From assembly GCA_902768125.1 (NCBI GenBank), contig CACXKA010000014.1, positions 1-64,000 on the forward strand: DNA of 64,000 nt, given 5' to 3'. Position numbers and translations under genes: made by a program. Position 1 is the stretch's first letter. Each line of letters starts with the position of its first letter. The stretch is from an uncultured Bacteroidales bacterium. GTDB lineage: Bacteria; Bacteroidota; Bacteroidia; Bacteroidales; Bacteroidaceae. A model generated the notes under the pieces. The model was given only the letters and a program-made list of their open reading frames with translations. It did not search any database and was not told the DNA's origin. Shown one piece after another: positions 28,052 to 36,528 of the stretch.

Positions 28052-31000
28052 ATGCAGCACTTCAATAAATACGGAATCGCAGCATTCATGTTCTTCCTTG
28101 GAATCGCCCTGCCGGTTGTTGCACAAGAGGAGGTGACAGAGGAGGTAACAGAGGTTGCTGCACCTATCAAAAAGGTTAAGCCAGCGAAGACATACCCAAC
28201 GGTTGACGTGAAGGGTAAAGTGGTGGATGCTGTTACAGGCGAACCACTTGCCGGTGTCCAGCTTCAGGCTTTCAACAACAAGTATTATACAGCCATGACG
28301 GACGAGAATGGTGAATTTACCATCCAAGTTCCTCAGTTCATCACGGCTATCTCTGCCCGACTCGAGGGTTATAATCTGAACAATGTAGCTCTGAATGGTC
28401 GTACTAGCAATGTGGATATCCGCTTGCAGTCGAACCTCCTGAAGAGCGATTACACAACCAATGCTTCTGCACGTAAGAATGTGTCAGAGAGTGAGTTTGT
28501 GAACACACCTTCTTTGACCATCGACCAAGAGATTCAGAATCGCATGGGTGCAGACGTGAGAGGTATTCAGCGTTCTGCTAATCCTGGCGAGGGTATCGCT
28601 ATGTTCATCAATGGTTTGAATTCGTTGAATTCTAACGCTATGCCACTCATTGTGGTGGATGGTGTTGTGTACGACATGCTGTATGATGCAACGATGTTGC
28701 ACACGGGTTATTTCAACAACCTGTTGCAGGCTATCAATGTGGATGACGTTGAATCGGTGGAGGTGTTGAAGAATGGAACTGCCTTATATGGTGCTAAGGC
28801 TGCCAATGGCGTCATTCTCATCAAGACCAAGCGTTGCCACTCAATGGCAACCCGCATTGATGTGAACCTCAATATGGGTCTGGAATGCAAGCCAAAGACT
28901 TTTGATCTGATGAATGCAGGACAGTATCGTTCTTATGCTTCGAACCTCTTGCAGACTACCAACACGACGTTGACTGAGTTCAAGTTCTTGCACTCTGAGC
29001 CAGACTACTATTATTATAATGTGTACCATAATAATACTGACTGGAACAAGGAAATCTCTAGAACAGCATTTACACAGAACTATGGTATTTCAATTCAAGG
29101 TGGTGATGACATCGCACAGTATAACCTCTCTGTAGGCTATGGTGATTCAAAGTCAACTCTGAAGAGAAATGACATGCAGCGTTTCAATGTTCGTTTCAAT
29201 ACGGACATCGTCCTGAACAAGTGGTTCTACACTCAGTTCGATGCTAGCTACACCAACGTGACACGTGATTTGCGTAGCGATGGTTGGGAAAACAACCAGT
29301 ATTTGCAGGCATTGGCTTCACCCAGTGCATTGGCAAACATCAAGGCTCCATTCTTGAGTCCTTATGACTTCGCAACAGACCGTCATGTGACTAACTTCAT
29401 CGCAGACGCTGATGATTATCTGAATGAGGTTTGGGGTAGCATTAACACAACCAGAGCACAGGTTGCCAACCCTGTTGCAATTCTTGAGAATGGTGAGGCA
29501 AAGAATAAGAACCACTCTGATTGTACAATGATTAACGTATCTATCGCTCCAACATGGGAACCAACCAATGATTTCTCTCTGACAGAGAAGTTCAGCTATA
29601 CTCTCCAGAGCTTGGATGAAGCTTACTTCACTCCAATCATTGGTATGCCTACTTACACGCATCCTGGCAACCTGGATCCAACAGAGAACTCAAAGTATTC
29701 AATGTTCTCAAAGCACAATGCTGTGTTCTCTGACACACGTGCCGACTGGAAGATTCTTCCTAATGGCGCACATCGTGTAGAATTGTTGGGTGGTATCCGT
29801 TTCTCAAACGATACTTATAGAGCATCCTATCTGTATGCAGATGGTACAGGTAGTGATAAGACTCCTAACACGGGTAGCAGAAACAGAAAGATTGAAGGTA
29901 CTGACACAAACTGGAGAACTCTCGCTTACTATGCTAATGTAGATTACAACTACATGGAGAAGTACTATCTGACAGGTCAGTTGTCAATGGAAACATCTTC
30001 TCGTTTCGGTAAGAATGCAGGTCTGAAGATGTTTGGTGTAGGTTGGGGCTTCTTCCCATCTATCCAGGCAGCATGGGTGATCTCTAATGAAGACTGGTTC
30101 CATGCAGGTCGTGCAGTCAACATGTTGAAGGTGAACGCTGGTTTCGAGTCTGTTGGTAACGATGCAATGGACAACTCAGCTACATTGACTTATATGACAT
30201 CAGCAATGATGTTTGGTAACACAAACTCTTCTCTGGGTTTGGCAAACATCGGTAGTTCATCTCTCCAGTGGGAAACCACAAACCGCTTCAACGTAGGTGT
30301 GGAAGGTAACTTCTTCGACAACCGCTTGAACTTGAGAGCTAATTACTTCTTCTCTAAGACCAACAACCTGATTACTTTGGGTACATTGGCTTATGTGGCA
30401 GGTATTCCTACTTACTACACCAACGATGGTGCTTTGAAGAATAACGGTTTCGATGCTGCATTCAATGCAAAGGTGATTGATGGACGCCAGTTCAAGTTGG
30501 AAGTGGGCGCAAGCATTGGTCACTATAAGAACAAGTTGACTCGTCTTCCACAGGGTGTAAACTCTTTCGAGACAAACATCTATGATGGTACAGTTCTCTC
30601 TGAGGTAGGCAAGAGCGCAGGCGTCTTCTACGGTTACAAGACACAAGGTGTTTATAAGGACACAGAAACTGCTACAGCTGATGGCAAGTTCGTTCGTGAT
30701 GCAGCTAATAATCCTGTTTATTTTGGCGCTGGTGATGTCAAGTTTGTTGACAAAGATGGTAACGGTGAAATCAATGAGAACGACCGCTTCGTCATTGGTG
30801 ACCCCAACCCAGACATCTATGGTAACATCAACCTGAAGCTTCACTACGGAAAGAACTGGACACTAGCAACGAACTTCAACTACTCTGTGGGCAATGATAT
30901 CTACAACTATCAGCGTGCCATCCTCGAGGGTAGCTCGAACTTCATCAACCAGACAACAGCAGTGACTCGTCGTTGGACTACTGAAGGTCAGATGACAGAC

Positions 31001-31300
31001 ATGCCTAAGGCTACTTATTCCGACCCAATGGGCAACAGCCGTTTCTCTGATCGTTGGATTGAGAATGGTTCTTATCTGAAGTTGAAGAATGTCACGCTGT
31101 CCTACAAGGTGCCAGTTCAGAATGAGTACATTCAGGGTCTGACAGTGTGGGCTGCAGCCAACAACCTCTTCACGCTCACAAAGTATCTGGGTCCAGATCC
31201 AGAAATCACTTGTGGCAACAGTGTTTTGTATCAGGGAATCGATGCTGGCTACCTCTCATCAGGTCGCAGCTTCCATATTGGTGTTAAGATTAACCTCTAA
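28052..31300 (+). CDS. SusC/RagA-type TonB-dependent outer-membrane transporter (second pair)
   Basis: Protein of 1082 residues. The signal peptide ends near PVVAQ. A Glu/Val-rich stretch and a KKVKPAKTYP linker follow, then a carboxypeptidase-regulatory-like domain (DVKGKVVDAVTGEPLAGVQL, TDENGEFTIQVP). The plug carries NRMGADVRGIQRSANPGEGI, MPLIVVDGVVYDM, DDVESVEVLKNGTALYGAKA and ANGVILIKTKRC. The barrel ends SFHIGVKINL. It differs from the first SusC enough that it probably handles another ligand or size class. Its SusD partner starts 12 bases downstream. Confidence 0.94.
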   Translation: MQHFNKYGIAAFMFFLGIALPVVAQEEVTEEVTEVAAPIKKVKPAKTYPTVDVKGKVVDAVTGEPLAGVQLQAFNNKYYTAMTDENGEFTIQVPQFITAISARLEGYNLNNVALNGRTSNVDIRLQSNLLKSDYTTNASARKNVSESEFVNTPSLTIDQEIQNRMGADVRGIQRSANPGEGIAMFINGLNSLNSNAMPLIVVDGVVYDMLYDATMLHTGYFNNLLQAINVDDVESVEVLKNGTALYGAKAANGVILIKTKRCHSMATRIDVNLNMGLECKPKTFDLMNAGQYRSYASNLLQTTNTTLTEFKFLHSEPDYYYYNVYHNNTDWNKEISRTAFTQNYGISIQGGDDIAQYNLSVGYGDSKSTLKRNDMQRFNVRFNTDIVLNKWFYTQFDASYTNVTRDLRSDGWENNQYLQALASPSALANIKAPFLSPYDFATDRHVTNFIADADDYLNEVWGSINTTRAQVANPVAILENGEAKNKNHSDCTMINVSIAPTWEPTNDFSLTEKFSYTLQSLDEAYFTPIIGMPTYTHPGNLDPTENSKYSMFSKHNAVFSDTRADWKILPNGAHRVELLGGIRFSNDTYRASYLYADGTGSDKTPNTGSRNRKIEGTDTNWRTLAYYANVDYNYMEKYYLTGQLSMETSSRFGKNAGLKMFGVGWGFFPSIQAAWVISNEDWFHAGRAVNMLKVNAGFESVGNDAMDNSATLTYMTSAMMFGNTNSSLGLANIGSSSLQWETTNRFNVGVEGNFFDNRLNLRANYFFSKTNNLITLGTLAYVAGIPTYYTNDGALKNNGFDAAFNAKVIDGRQFKLEVGASIGHYKNKLTRLPQGVNSFETNIYDGTVLSEVGKSAGVFYGYKTQGVYKDTETATADGKFVRDAANNPVYFGAGDVKFVDKDGNGEINENDRFVIGDPNPDIYGNINLKLHYGKNWTLATNFNYSVGNDIYNYQRAILEGSSNFINQTTAVTRRWTTEGQMTDMPKATYSDPMGNSRFSDRWIENGSYLKLKNVTLSYKVPVQNEYIQGLTVWAAANNLFTLTKYLGPDPEITCGNSVLYQGIDAGYLSSGRSFHIGVKINL

Positions 31301-31312
31301 TTTGTATCAATC

Positions 31313-33415
31313 ATGAAAATGAAATCTATTATAAAATGTGGCTTGCTTTTGCTCGGACTCGGAACAGCCACAGTGTCATGCGAGGATATGTTTACAGCTA
31401 AGAATACGCTCGTAAGCAAGGAACTCGAACCGCAAGACACACTCTATCAGATGATGGGCATCATCAAGCGTATGCAGAAGCTGGCAGACCGCACAGTGCT
31501 GCTTGGTGAGGTGAGAGCCGACCTTGTTGATGTGGATCCGCTTCATGCGTCGCTTGACATCCAGGAGCTTGCAGCCAACAATGTGTCTGCCACAAACGTG
31601 TATAATCAGCCTTCTGACTACTATGCAGTCATCAATAGCTGTAATATCTATCTGAATTACGTTGACTCAATGCGTAACTCTCAGGGAACTCGTAAATACT
31701 ACGAGAAGGAGATCTTGTCAGCCAAGTGCTATCGTGCATGGTGCTATCTTGAGTTGCTCAAGATTTACGGAGAAGTTCCTTATGTGCGCACTCCTGTGTT
31801 GACTTCTGACGATGCTCAAGCAATTGTGGCTTCTGGTAAGAAGGAAGGTATGGTCAAGATCACAACAGACATGATTAATGACTTGATCACTTTCCGTGCA
31901 ACAGAAAACGATGATTTGCGCCAAGAGTATGCGAACAGATCTTTCAACGGTATCAGATATCAGGAAATGTCCATTCCTGTACGTGCGATGTTGGCAGAGC
32001 TTTATCTTTGGCGTGCTTCCTACACGGGCGATCAGAATGACTACGTGAATGCTATCCGTATGTATCATGACTACTTCACCTTCCCATCAGAAGAAATCAA
32101 TACTGGTAACAATATTGCTGAATGGAGATCTCGTGATGCTGAACGCCCCAGTGGTAGTTATGATGGCAACTTCCGCTCTTCAAGAAATTGTGCGGGTGTG
32201 CTTCCAATGGAGACATCTAAGTATTACGGAACAGTTTCTGAGTTGAGAAAGGTATTCTGCTCACTTGACTCTAACAACTACTATCCAGCTGTTACCGCTT
32301 CTCAGCGTGCAAAGGATATCTCAAAGGCTCAGGACTACTGCCAGTTCATTACAGAGGGTGGTGGTTTCCCAGAGGTGTATTATCGCGAGCATGATGAGAA
32401 CCTCTACTCTGACTATAAGACTATGGAGGGTGACCTTCGCTTGTATTCTATCTCTGATGGTCCTGACAACGTGAAGGATAACTCTACCAACAGCCGTGAG
32501 AACAGCAGCTACAACAACATGTACTATCTGAACAGAAAGTATGGTAACACAACGAATGGTAACAGCTATCTGGAGTTCATTCCATTCTTCCGTAACAACA
32601 TCCTGTATCTGCACTTTGCAGAGGCTCTGAATCGTGCTGGTTTCCCAGAGACTGCATTCGCCATCCTGAAGTATGGTCTTTCATACTACACGTTGACCAA
32701 TCGCAGCATCGTTTCTAAGGATGAGTTTGACCGTCTTTGCCTGATCACTTCATTGGGCTTCACTGTTCAGGAACCTAAGTTCACTGACGATGATCTCAAG
32801 AAGCAGACAACTGGTACAGCTGTGATCTGGAGCTCTGATGTATTTGGTACTTACTTCATCCATTCATTGAACACCATGAATCCTGATGCTCGTCAGATTG
32901 AGGGTGGTAATCGCATCCAGGTGGGTATTCACTCATTTGGTTGTGGTGACACTCAGTACAATGAGAAGTACTACCTCGATGATGCAGACACGAAGAAGGG
33001 TCTGAAGACTTACGTGGAAGATATTGAGTTGGAAGAAGTGCCAAGATTGAGCAGAAACTCCACTCATGAGGACTCTGTAGAGTACGACCGCGTGATTGAA
33101 TATAACGCATGGGCAGATTCTGTGAACATTGCAAGAAAGGACAGCGTTGACACATACAATGCATCTTACCTCGCATCAACCTCCATCCGCACAAAGCGTC
33201 AGGCTCGTGTTGCTCAGCTCATCCTCGAAGAGGAAGCACTTGAAGGTGTGTTCGAAGGTCTTCGTTTCTACGACATCATGCGTTATCAGATGCAGGAGAT
33301 GGGTGGCTCAGCTATTGGCTCAACCATCACGATGCCTGCTTACATCGAAGATAAGTATGGTGCAACTACGAAGATGGCAGGCAAGCCTTGGTATCTCAAG
33401 TTACCGTCAAGGTGA
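31313..33415 (+). CDS. SusD/RagB-like surface lipoprotein (second pair)
   Basis: Protein of 700 residues. The signal peptide ends in the lipobox TVSC (GTATVSCEDMFTAKN). SusD-like marks include INSCNIYLNYVDSM, KCYRAWCYLELLKIYGEVPY, VRAMLAELYLWRASYTGD and the C-terminal EEEALEGVFEGLRFYDIMRY. It is longer than most SusD proteins; the extra part is in the C-terminal half (residues about 530-630), which is rich in Asp and Ser. It is the last gene of the operon, and a terminator follows. Confidence 0.9.
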   Translation: MKMKSIIKCGLLLLGLGTATVSCEDMFTAKNTLVSKELEPQDTLYQMMGIIKRMQKLADRTVLLGEVRADLVDVDPLHASLDIQELAANNVSATNVYNQPSDYYAVINSCNIYLNYVDSMRNSQGTRKYYEKEILSAKCYRAWCYLELLKIYGEVPYVRTPVLTSDDAQAIVASGKKEGMVKITTDMINDLITFRATENDDLRQEYANRSFNGIRYQEMSIPVRAMLAELYLWRASYTGDQNDYVNAIRMYHDYFTFPSEEINTGNNIAEWRSRDAERPSGSYDGNFRSSRNCAGVLPMETSKYYGTVSELRKVFCSLDSNNYYPAVTASQRAKDISKAQDYCQFITEGGGFPEVYYREHDENLYSDYKTMEGDLRLYSISDGPDNVKDNSTNSRENSSYNNMYYLNRKYGNTTNGNSYLEFIPFFRNNILYLHFAEALNRAGFPETAFAILKYGLSYYTLTNRSIVSKDEFDRLCLITSLGFTVQEPKFTDDDLKKQTTGTAVIWSSDVFGTYFIHSLNTMNPDARQIEGGNRIQVGIHSFGCGDTQYNEKYYLDDADTKKGLKTYVEDIELEEVPRLSRNSTHEDSVEYDRVIEYNAWADSVNIARKDSVDTYNASYLASTSIRTKRQARVAQLILEEEALEGVFEGLRFYDIMRYQMQEMGGSAIGSTITMPAYIEDKYGATTKMAGKPWYLKLPSR

Positions 33416-33453
33416 TGTTTAACCTCAAATGAGGTGACAAGATAAGAAGAAAG

Positions 33454-33490
33454 GAAGTTCTGAGCAGAAATGCTTGGAACTTCTTTTTTT
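33454..33490 (+). terminator. Rho-independent terminator of the FAS1/SusCD operon
   Basis: GAAGTTCTGAGC at 33454-33465 pairs with GCTTGGAACTTC at 33472-33483 (12 pairs, two of them G-U) around a 6-base loop. Seven T follow at 33484-33490. Confidence 0.88.
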
Positions 33491-33507
33491 GTTTCAACTA
33501 TTTTATA

Positions 33508-33515
33508 TATCTTTG
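33508..33515 (+). promoter_or_regulatory. Promoter -7 box of the PEP-synthase-like gene
   Basis: TATCTTTG at 33508-33515 fits TAnnTTTG. The nearest upstream TTTG (33488-33491) is only 16 bases away, inside the terminator T-run. The start codon is 32 bases downstream. Confidence 0.6.
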
Positions 33516-33546
33516 CAAGCAGAAATATCGTAGTGCATTTTTCCTT

Positions 33547-36528
33547 ATGGCTAATGTTGACAATAAATACCCCACACTCCGCGAAACGAAGTTTGTGGAT
33601 TTGATGCAGAGGCGCGTGTTCAACGTGCTGATTATTGCGAATCCATACGATGCGTTTATGTTGGAAGATGATGGGCGTGTGGATGAAAAGATTTTTGATG
33701 AATATGCGAAGCTGGGTCTTCGCTATCCTCCCCGTTTCTTCCGTGCTGCCTCGCAGGAAGATGCGGCAAGATTGATTGGCAAGACCAAATTTGACCTTGT
33801 CATCTGTATGCCAGGAACTGCCAACAATGATGTGTTCGACATTGCCCGAGATATCAAGACTGAGTTTCCAGCACTGCCCATTGTGGTGCTCACTCCTTTC
33901 TCACATGGTATCACCCGCCGTATGGAAAACGAAGACCTTAGCGTTTTCGAATATGTGTTCTGCTGGTTGGGAAATACGGAGTTGTTGCTTTCCATCATCA
34001 AGTTGATTGAGGATAAGATGAATCTGGAGAATGACCTCGCGGCTGGCGTGCAGATGATACTTGTAGTAGAGGATAGCATCCGTTTCTATTCCTCTCTGTT
34101 GCCTAATCTCTATCAATTTGTCTTGCAACAGAGCTTGGAGTTTGCCACTGAGGCACTCAACTCACAATTGGAGATGCTGCGTATGCGTGGACGTTCCAAG
34201 ATTGTGTTGGCGCGTTCGTATGAGGAGGCTTGGGAACTCTATTCAAAATATAGTGACAATGTGTTGGGTGTGATCAGCGACTGCCGTTTCCCGATGCGAG
34301 CTGATAGTAAGGAGAAAGATGAGTTGGCGGGTTTCAAACTGCTGCGTGCCATCCGTGAGGTGGATGAGTATGTGCCGTTGGTGCTCAACTCCAGTGAGAG
34401 TGACAAGAAACCCTACGCTGACCAGTGTAAGGCGGCGTTCATCGATAAGAATTCCAAGAAAATCAATCAGGACATCAAGGACTTGCTGACCCAACACTTT
34501 GGCTTTGGCGATTTCATTTTCCGCAATCCTGACACGATGGAGGAAGTGGGACGAGTTCATAACCTGAAAGAATTGCAGGACAATATATTCACCTTGCCAG
34601 CAGGTTCGCTTAGTTATCACTTGCGCCACAACAATGTCTCTCGTTGGCTTTCCTCTCGTGCCATTTTTCCTGTGGCAGAGTTTTTGAAGAAAATAACTTG
34701 GAAGGTGGAGAGTGATGTGGATGCCCATCGCCAATACATTTTCGATGCTATTGTCAGTTATCGAAAGATGAAGAATCAAGGTGTGGTGGCTATCTTCCAT
34801 CGCGACCGTTTCGATAGTTATAGTCAGTTTGCACGCATCGGTGAAGGTTCGTTGGGCGGAAAGGGTAGAGGCTTGGCTTTCCTGGATAACATCATCAAGC
34901 GTCGCACTGACCTTAATGAGTTTGAGAATGCCACCGTGCAGATTCCTAAGACTGTGGTACTTTGTACCGATATCTTTGACCGTTTCATGGAGAGCAATTC
35001 GCTCTATGAGGTGGCACTCTCCGACATTCCTGATGAAGAAATCTTGCAACACTTCTTGCATGGACGTTTGCCTGAGGAATTGGCGGATGACCTGATGTCA
35101 TTCATGGATGTGGTGAATGGTCCTGTCGCCATCCGTTCTTCTTCGTTGTTGGAAGATAGTCACTATCAGCCTTTTGCTGGTATCTATTCCACTTATATGA
35201 TTCCGCGTGCTCAAGATAAATATGTGCGGCTTGAAATGCTTTCTAATGCTATCAAGAGCGTCTATGCCAGTGTGTTTTATCGGGCATCCAAAGACTATAT
35301 GGTCGCAACCTCTAACGTGATTGACCAAGAGAAGATGGCAGTCATCCTTCAGGAGGTGGTCGGACAAAAATACGAAAGCGGTTTCTATCCTACCATTTCG
35401 GGCGTGGGGCGCAGTATCAACTACTATCCTCTTGGCGATGAGACAGCAGATGAGGGCATTGTGGAGTTAGCCTTAGGATTGGGTAAGTACATCGTGGATG
35501 GAGGTCTCTGTCTGCGTGTCTGTCCTCACCATCCCGACAAGGTGCTGCAGATGAGTGAGATGGAGATTGCTTTGCGGGAAACACAGACAAAGTTCTATGC
35601 CTTGGATGTCGAGGCGTGCGAGAAGGGTGAATCGGGGGATGCATTGGCATTCCAAGTGGATGATGCCTTCAACCTCAAGAAGGTCACAGTACGCGATGCC
35701 GACCATGATGGTTCTTTGAAATGGATTGTATCCACTTTTGACCCTTACGACCAGTGCATCTATGATGGTTACTACGAGGGAAAGAACCGCAAGATTATTT
35801 CTTTCTCGGGTGTGTTGCAGAATGGTGTGTTCCCGTTGCCAGAGCTCTTGCAGAAAGTGTTGTACTATGGACAGAAGGAGATGGCGCGTCCTGTGGAGAT
35901 TGAGTTTGCCGTCAATCTTCATGACGATAAGACGGGTGAATTCTACCTTTTACAGATTCGTCCGATGGTGGATAACCAGATGCAATTGGAAGAGGACATT
36001 ACGATGCTTGCTGACGATGCTTGTCTGCTGCGTAGTCACAATGCCATCGGTCACGGTATTGTCAATGATGTTCTTGATGTGGTGTATGTCAAGACTGAAG
36101 ATTATACAGCTTCCAACAATCCTACTATTGCAGAGGAAATCGAACGCATCAACCGCGGATTCCTGCAACGTGGTGAGAACTATGTGTTGGTGGGACCGGG
36201 TCGTTGGGGTTCCAGTGATTCTTGGTTGGGTATTCCTGTTCAGTGGCCTAACATCTCTGCAGCAAAAGTCATTGTTGAGGCAGGTTTGAGCAATTTCCGT
36301 GTAGATCCCAGTCAAGGTACTCATTTCTTCCAGAACCTTACCAGCATGGGTGTGGGCTATTTCACCATCAACGATTTTATTGGTGACGGCATTTACAACC
36401 AGTCAGTGTTGAATGCACTTCCTGCTGTTGAGGAAACAGAACATGTGCGTCACGTCCGTTTCTCTTCGCCTATTGTCATTAAGATTGATGGTATGAAAAA
36501 AGAGGGTGTGGTGTTGCTACCCGTCTAA
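33547..36528 (+). CDS. Receiver-like/PEP-pyruvate-binding fusion protein
   Basis: Protein of 993 residues, soluble. The first 160 or so residues look like a receiver fold (VFNVLIIANPYDAFMLEDDG, KFDLVICMPGT). A second receiver-like part follows at about 170-330 (GVQMILVVEDSIRFYSSLLP, VLGVISDCRFPMRADSKEKD, YVPLVLNSSESDKKPYADQC). Residues about 420-900 resemble the N-terminal ATP-grasp domain of PEP synthase and pyruvate phosphate dikinase (GEGSLGGKGRGLAFLDNIIK, GPVAIRSSSLLEDSHYQPFA, EFYLLQIRPMV). The phosphohistidine and PEP-barrel domains of those enzymes are absent, so it cannot run their full reaction. A phosphotransfer or sensing role is possible; none is shown. It stands alone and overlaps the end of the convergent ABC gene. 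Confidence 0.8.
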   Translation: MANVDNKYPTLRETKFVDLMQRRVFNVLIIANPYDAFMLEDDGRVDEKIFDEYAKLGLRYPPRFFRAASQEDAARLIGKTKFDLVICMPGTANNDVFDIARDIKTEFPALPIVVLTPFSHGITRRMENEDLSVFEYVFCWLGNTELLLSIIKLIEDKMNLENDLAAGVQMILVVEDSIRFYSSLLPNLYQFVLQQSLEFATEALNSQLEMLRMRGRSKIVLARSYEEAWELYSKYSDNVLGVISDCRFPMRADSKEKDELAGFKLLRAIREVDEYVPLVLNSSESDKKPYADQCKAAFIDKNSKKINQDIKDLLTQHFGFGDFIFRNPDTMEEVGRVHNLKELQDNIFTLPAGSLSYHLRHNNVSRWLSSRAIFPVAEFLKKITWKVESDVDAHRQYIFDAIVSYRKMKNQGVVAIFHRDRFDSYSQFARIGEGSLGGKGRGLAFLDNIIKRRTDLNEFENATVQIPKTVVLCTDIFDRFMESNSLYEVALSDIPDEEILQHFLHGRLPEELADDLMSFMDVVNGPVAIRSSSLLEDSHYQPFAGIYSTYMIPRAQDKYVRLEMLSNAIKSVYASVFYRASKDYMVATSNVIDQEKMAVILQEVVGQKYESGFYPTISGVGRSINYYPLGDETADEGIVELALGLGKYIVDGGLCLRVCPHHPDKVLQMSEMEIALRETQTKFYALDVEACEKGESGDALAFQVDDAFNLKKVTVRDADHDGSLKWIVSTFDPYDQCIYDGYYEGKNRKIISFSGVLQNGVFPLPELLQKVLYYGQKEMARPVEIEFAVNLHDDKTGEFYLLQIRPMVDNQMQLEEDITMLADDACLLRSHNAIGHGIVNDVLDVVYVKTEDYTASNNPTIAEEIERINRGFLQRGENYVLVGPGRWGSSDSWLGIPVQWPNISAAKVIVEAGLSNFRVDPSQGTHFFQNLTSMGVGYFTINDFIGDGIYNQSVLNALPAVEETEHVRHVRFSSPIVIKIDGMKKEGVVLLPV

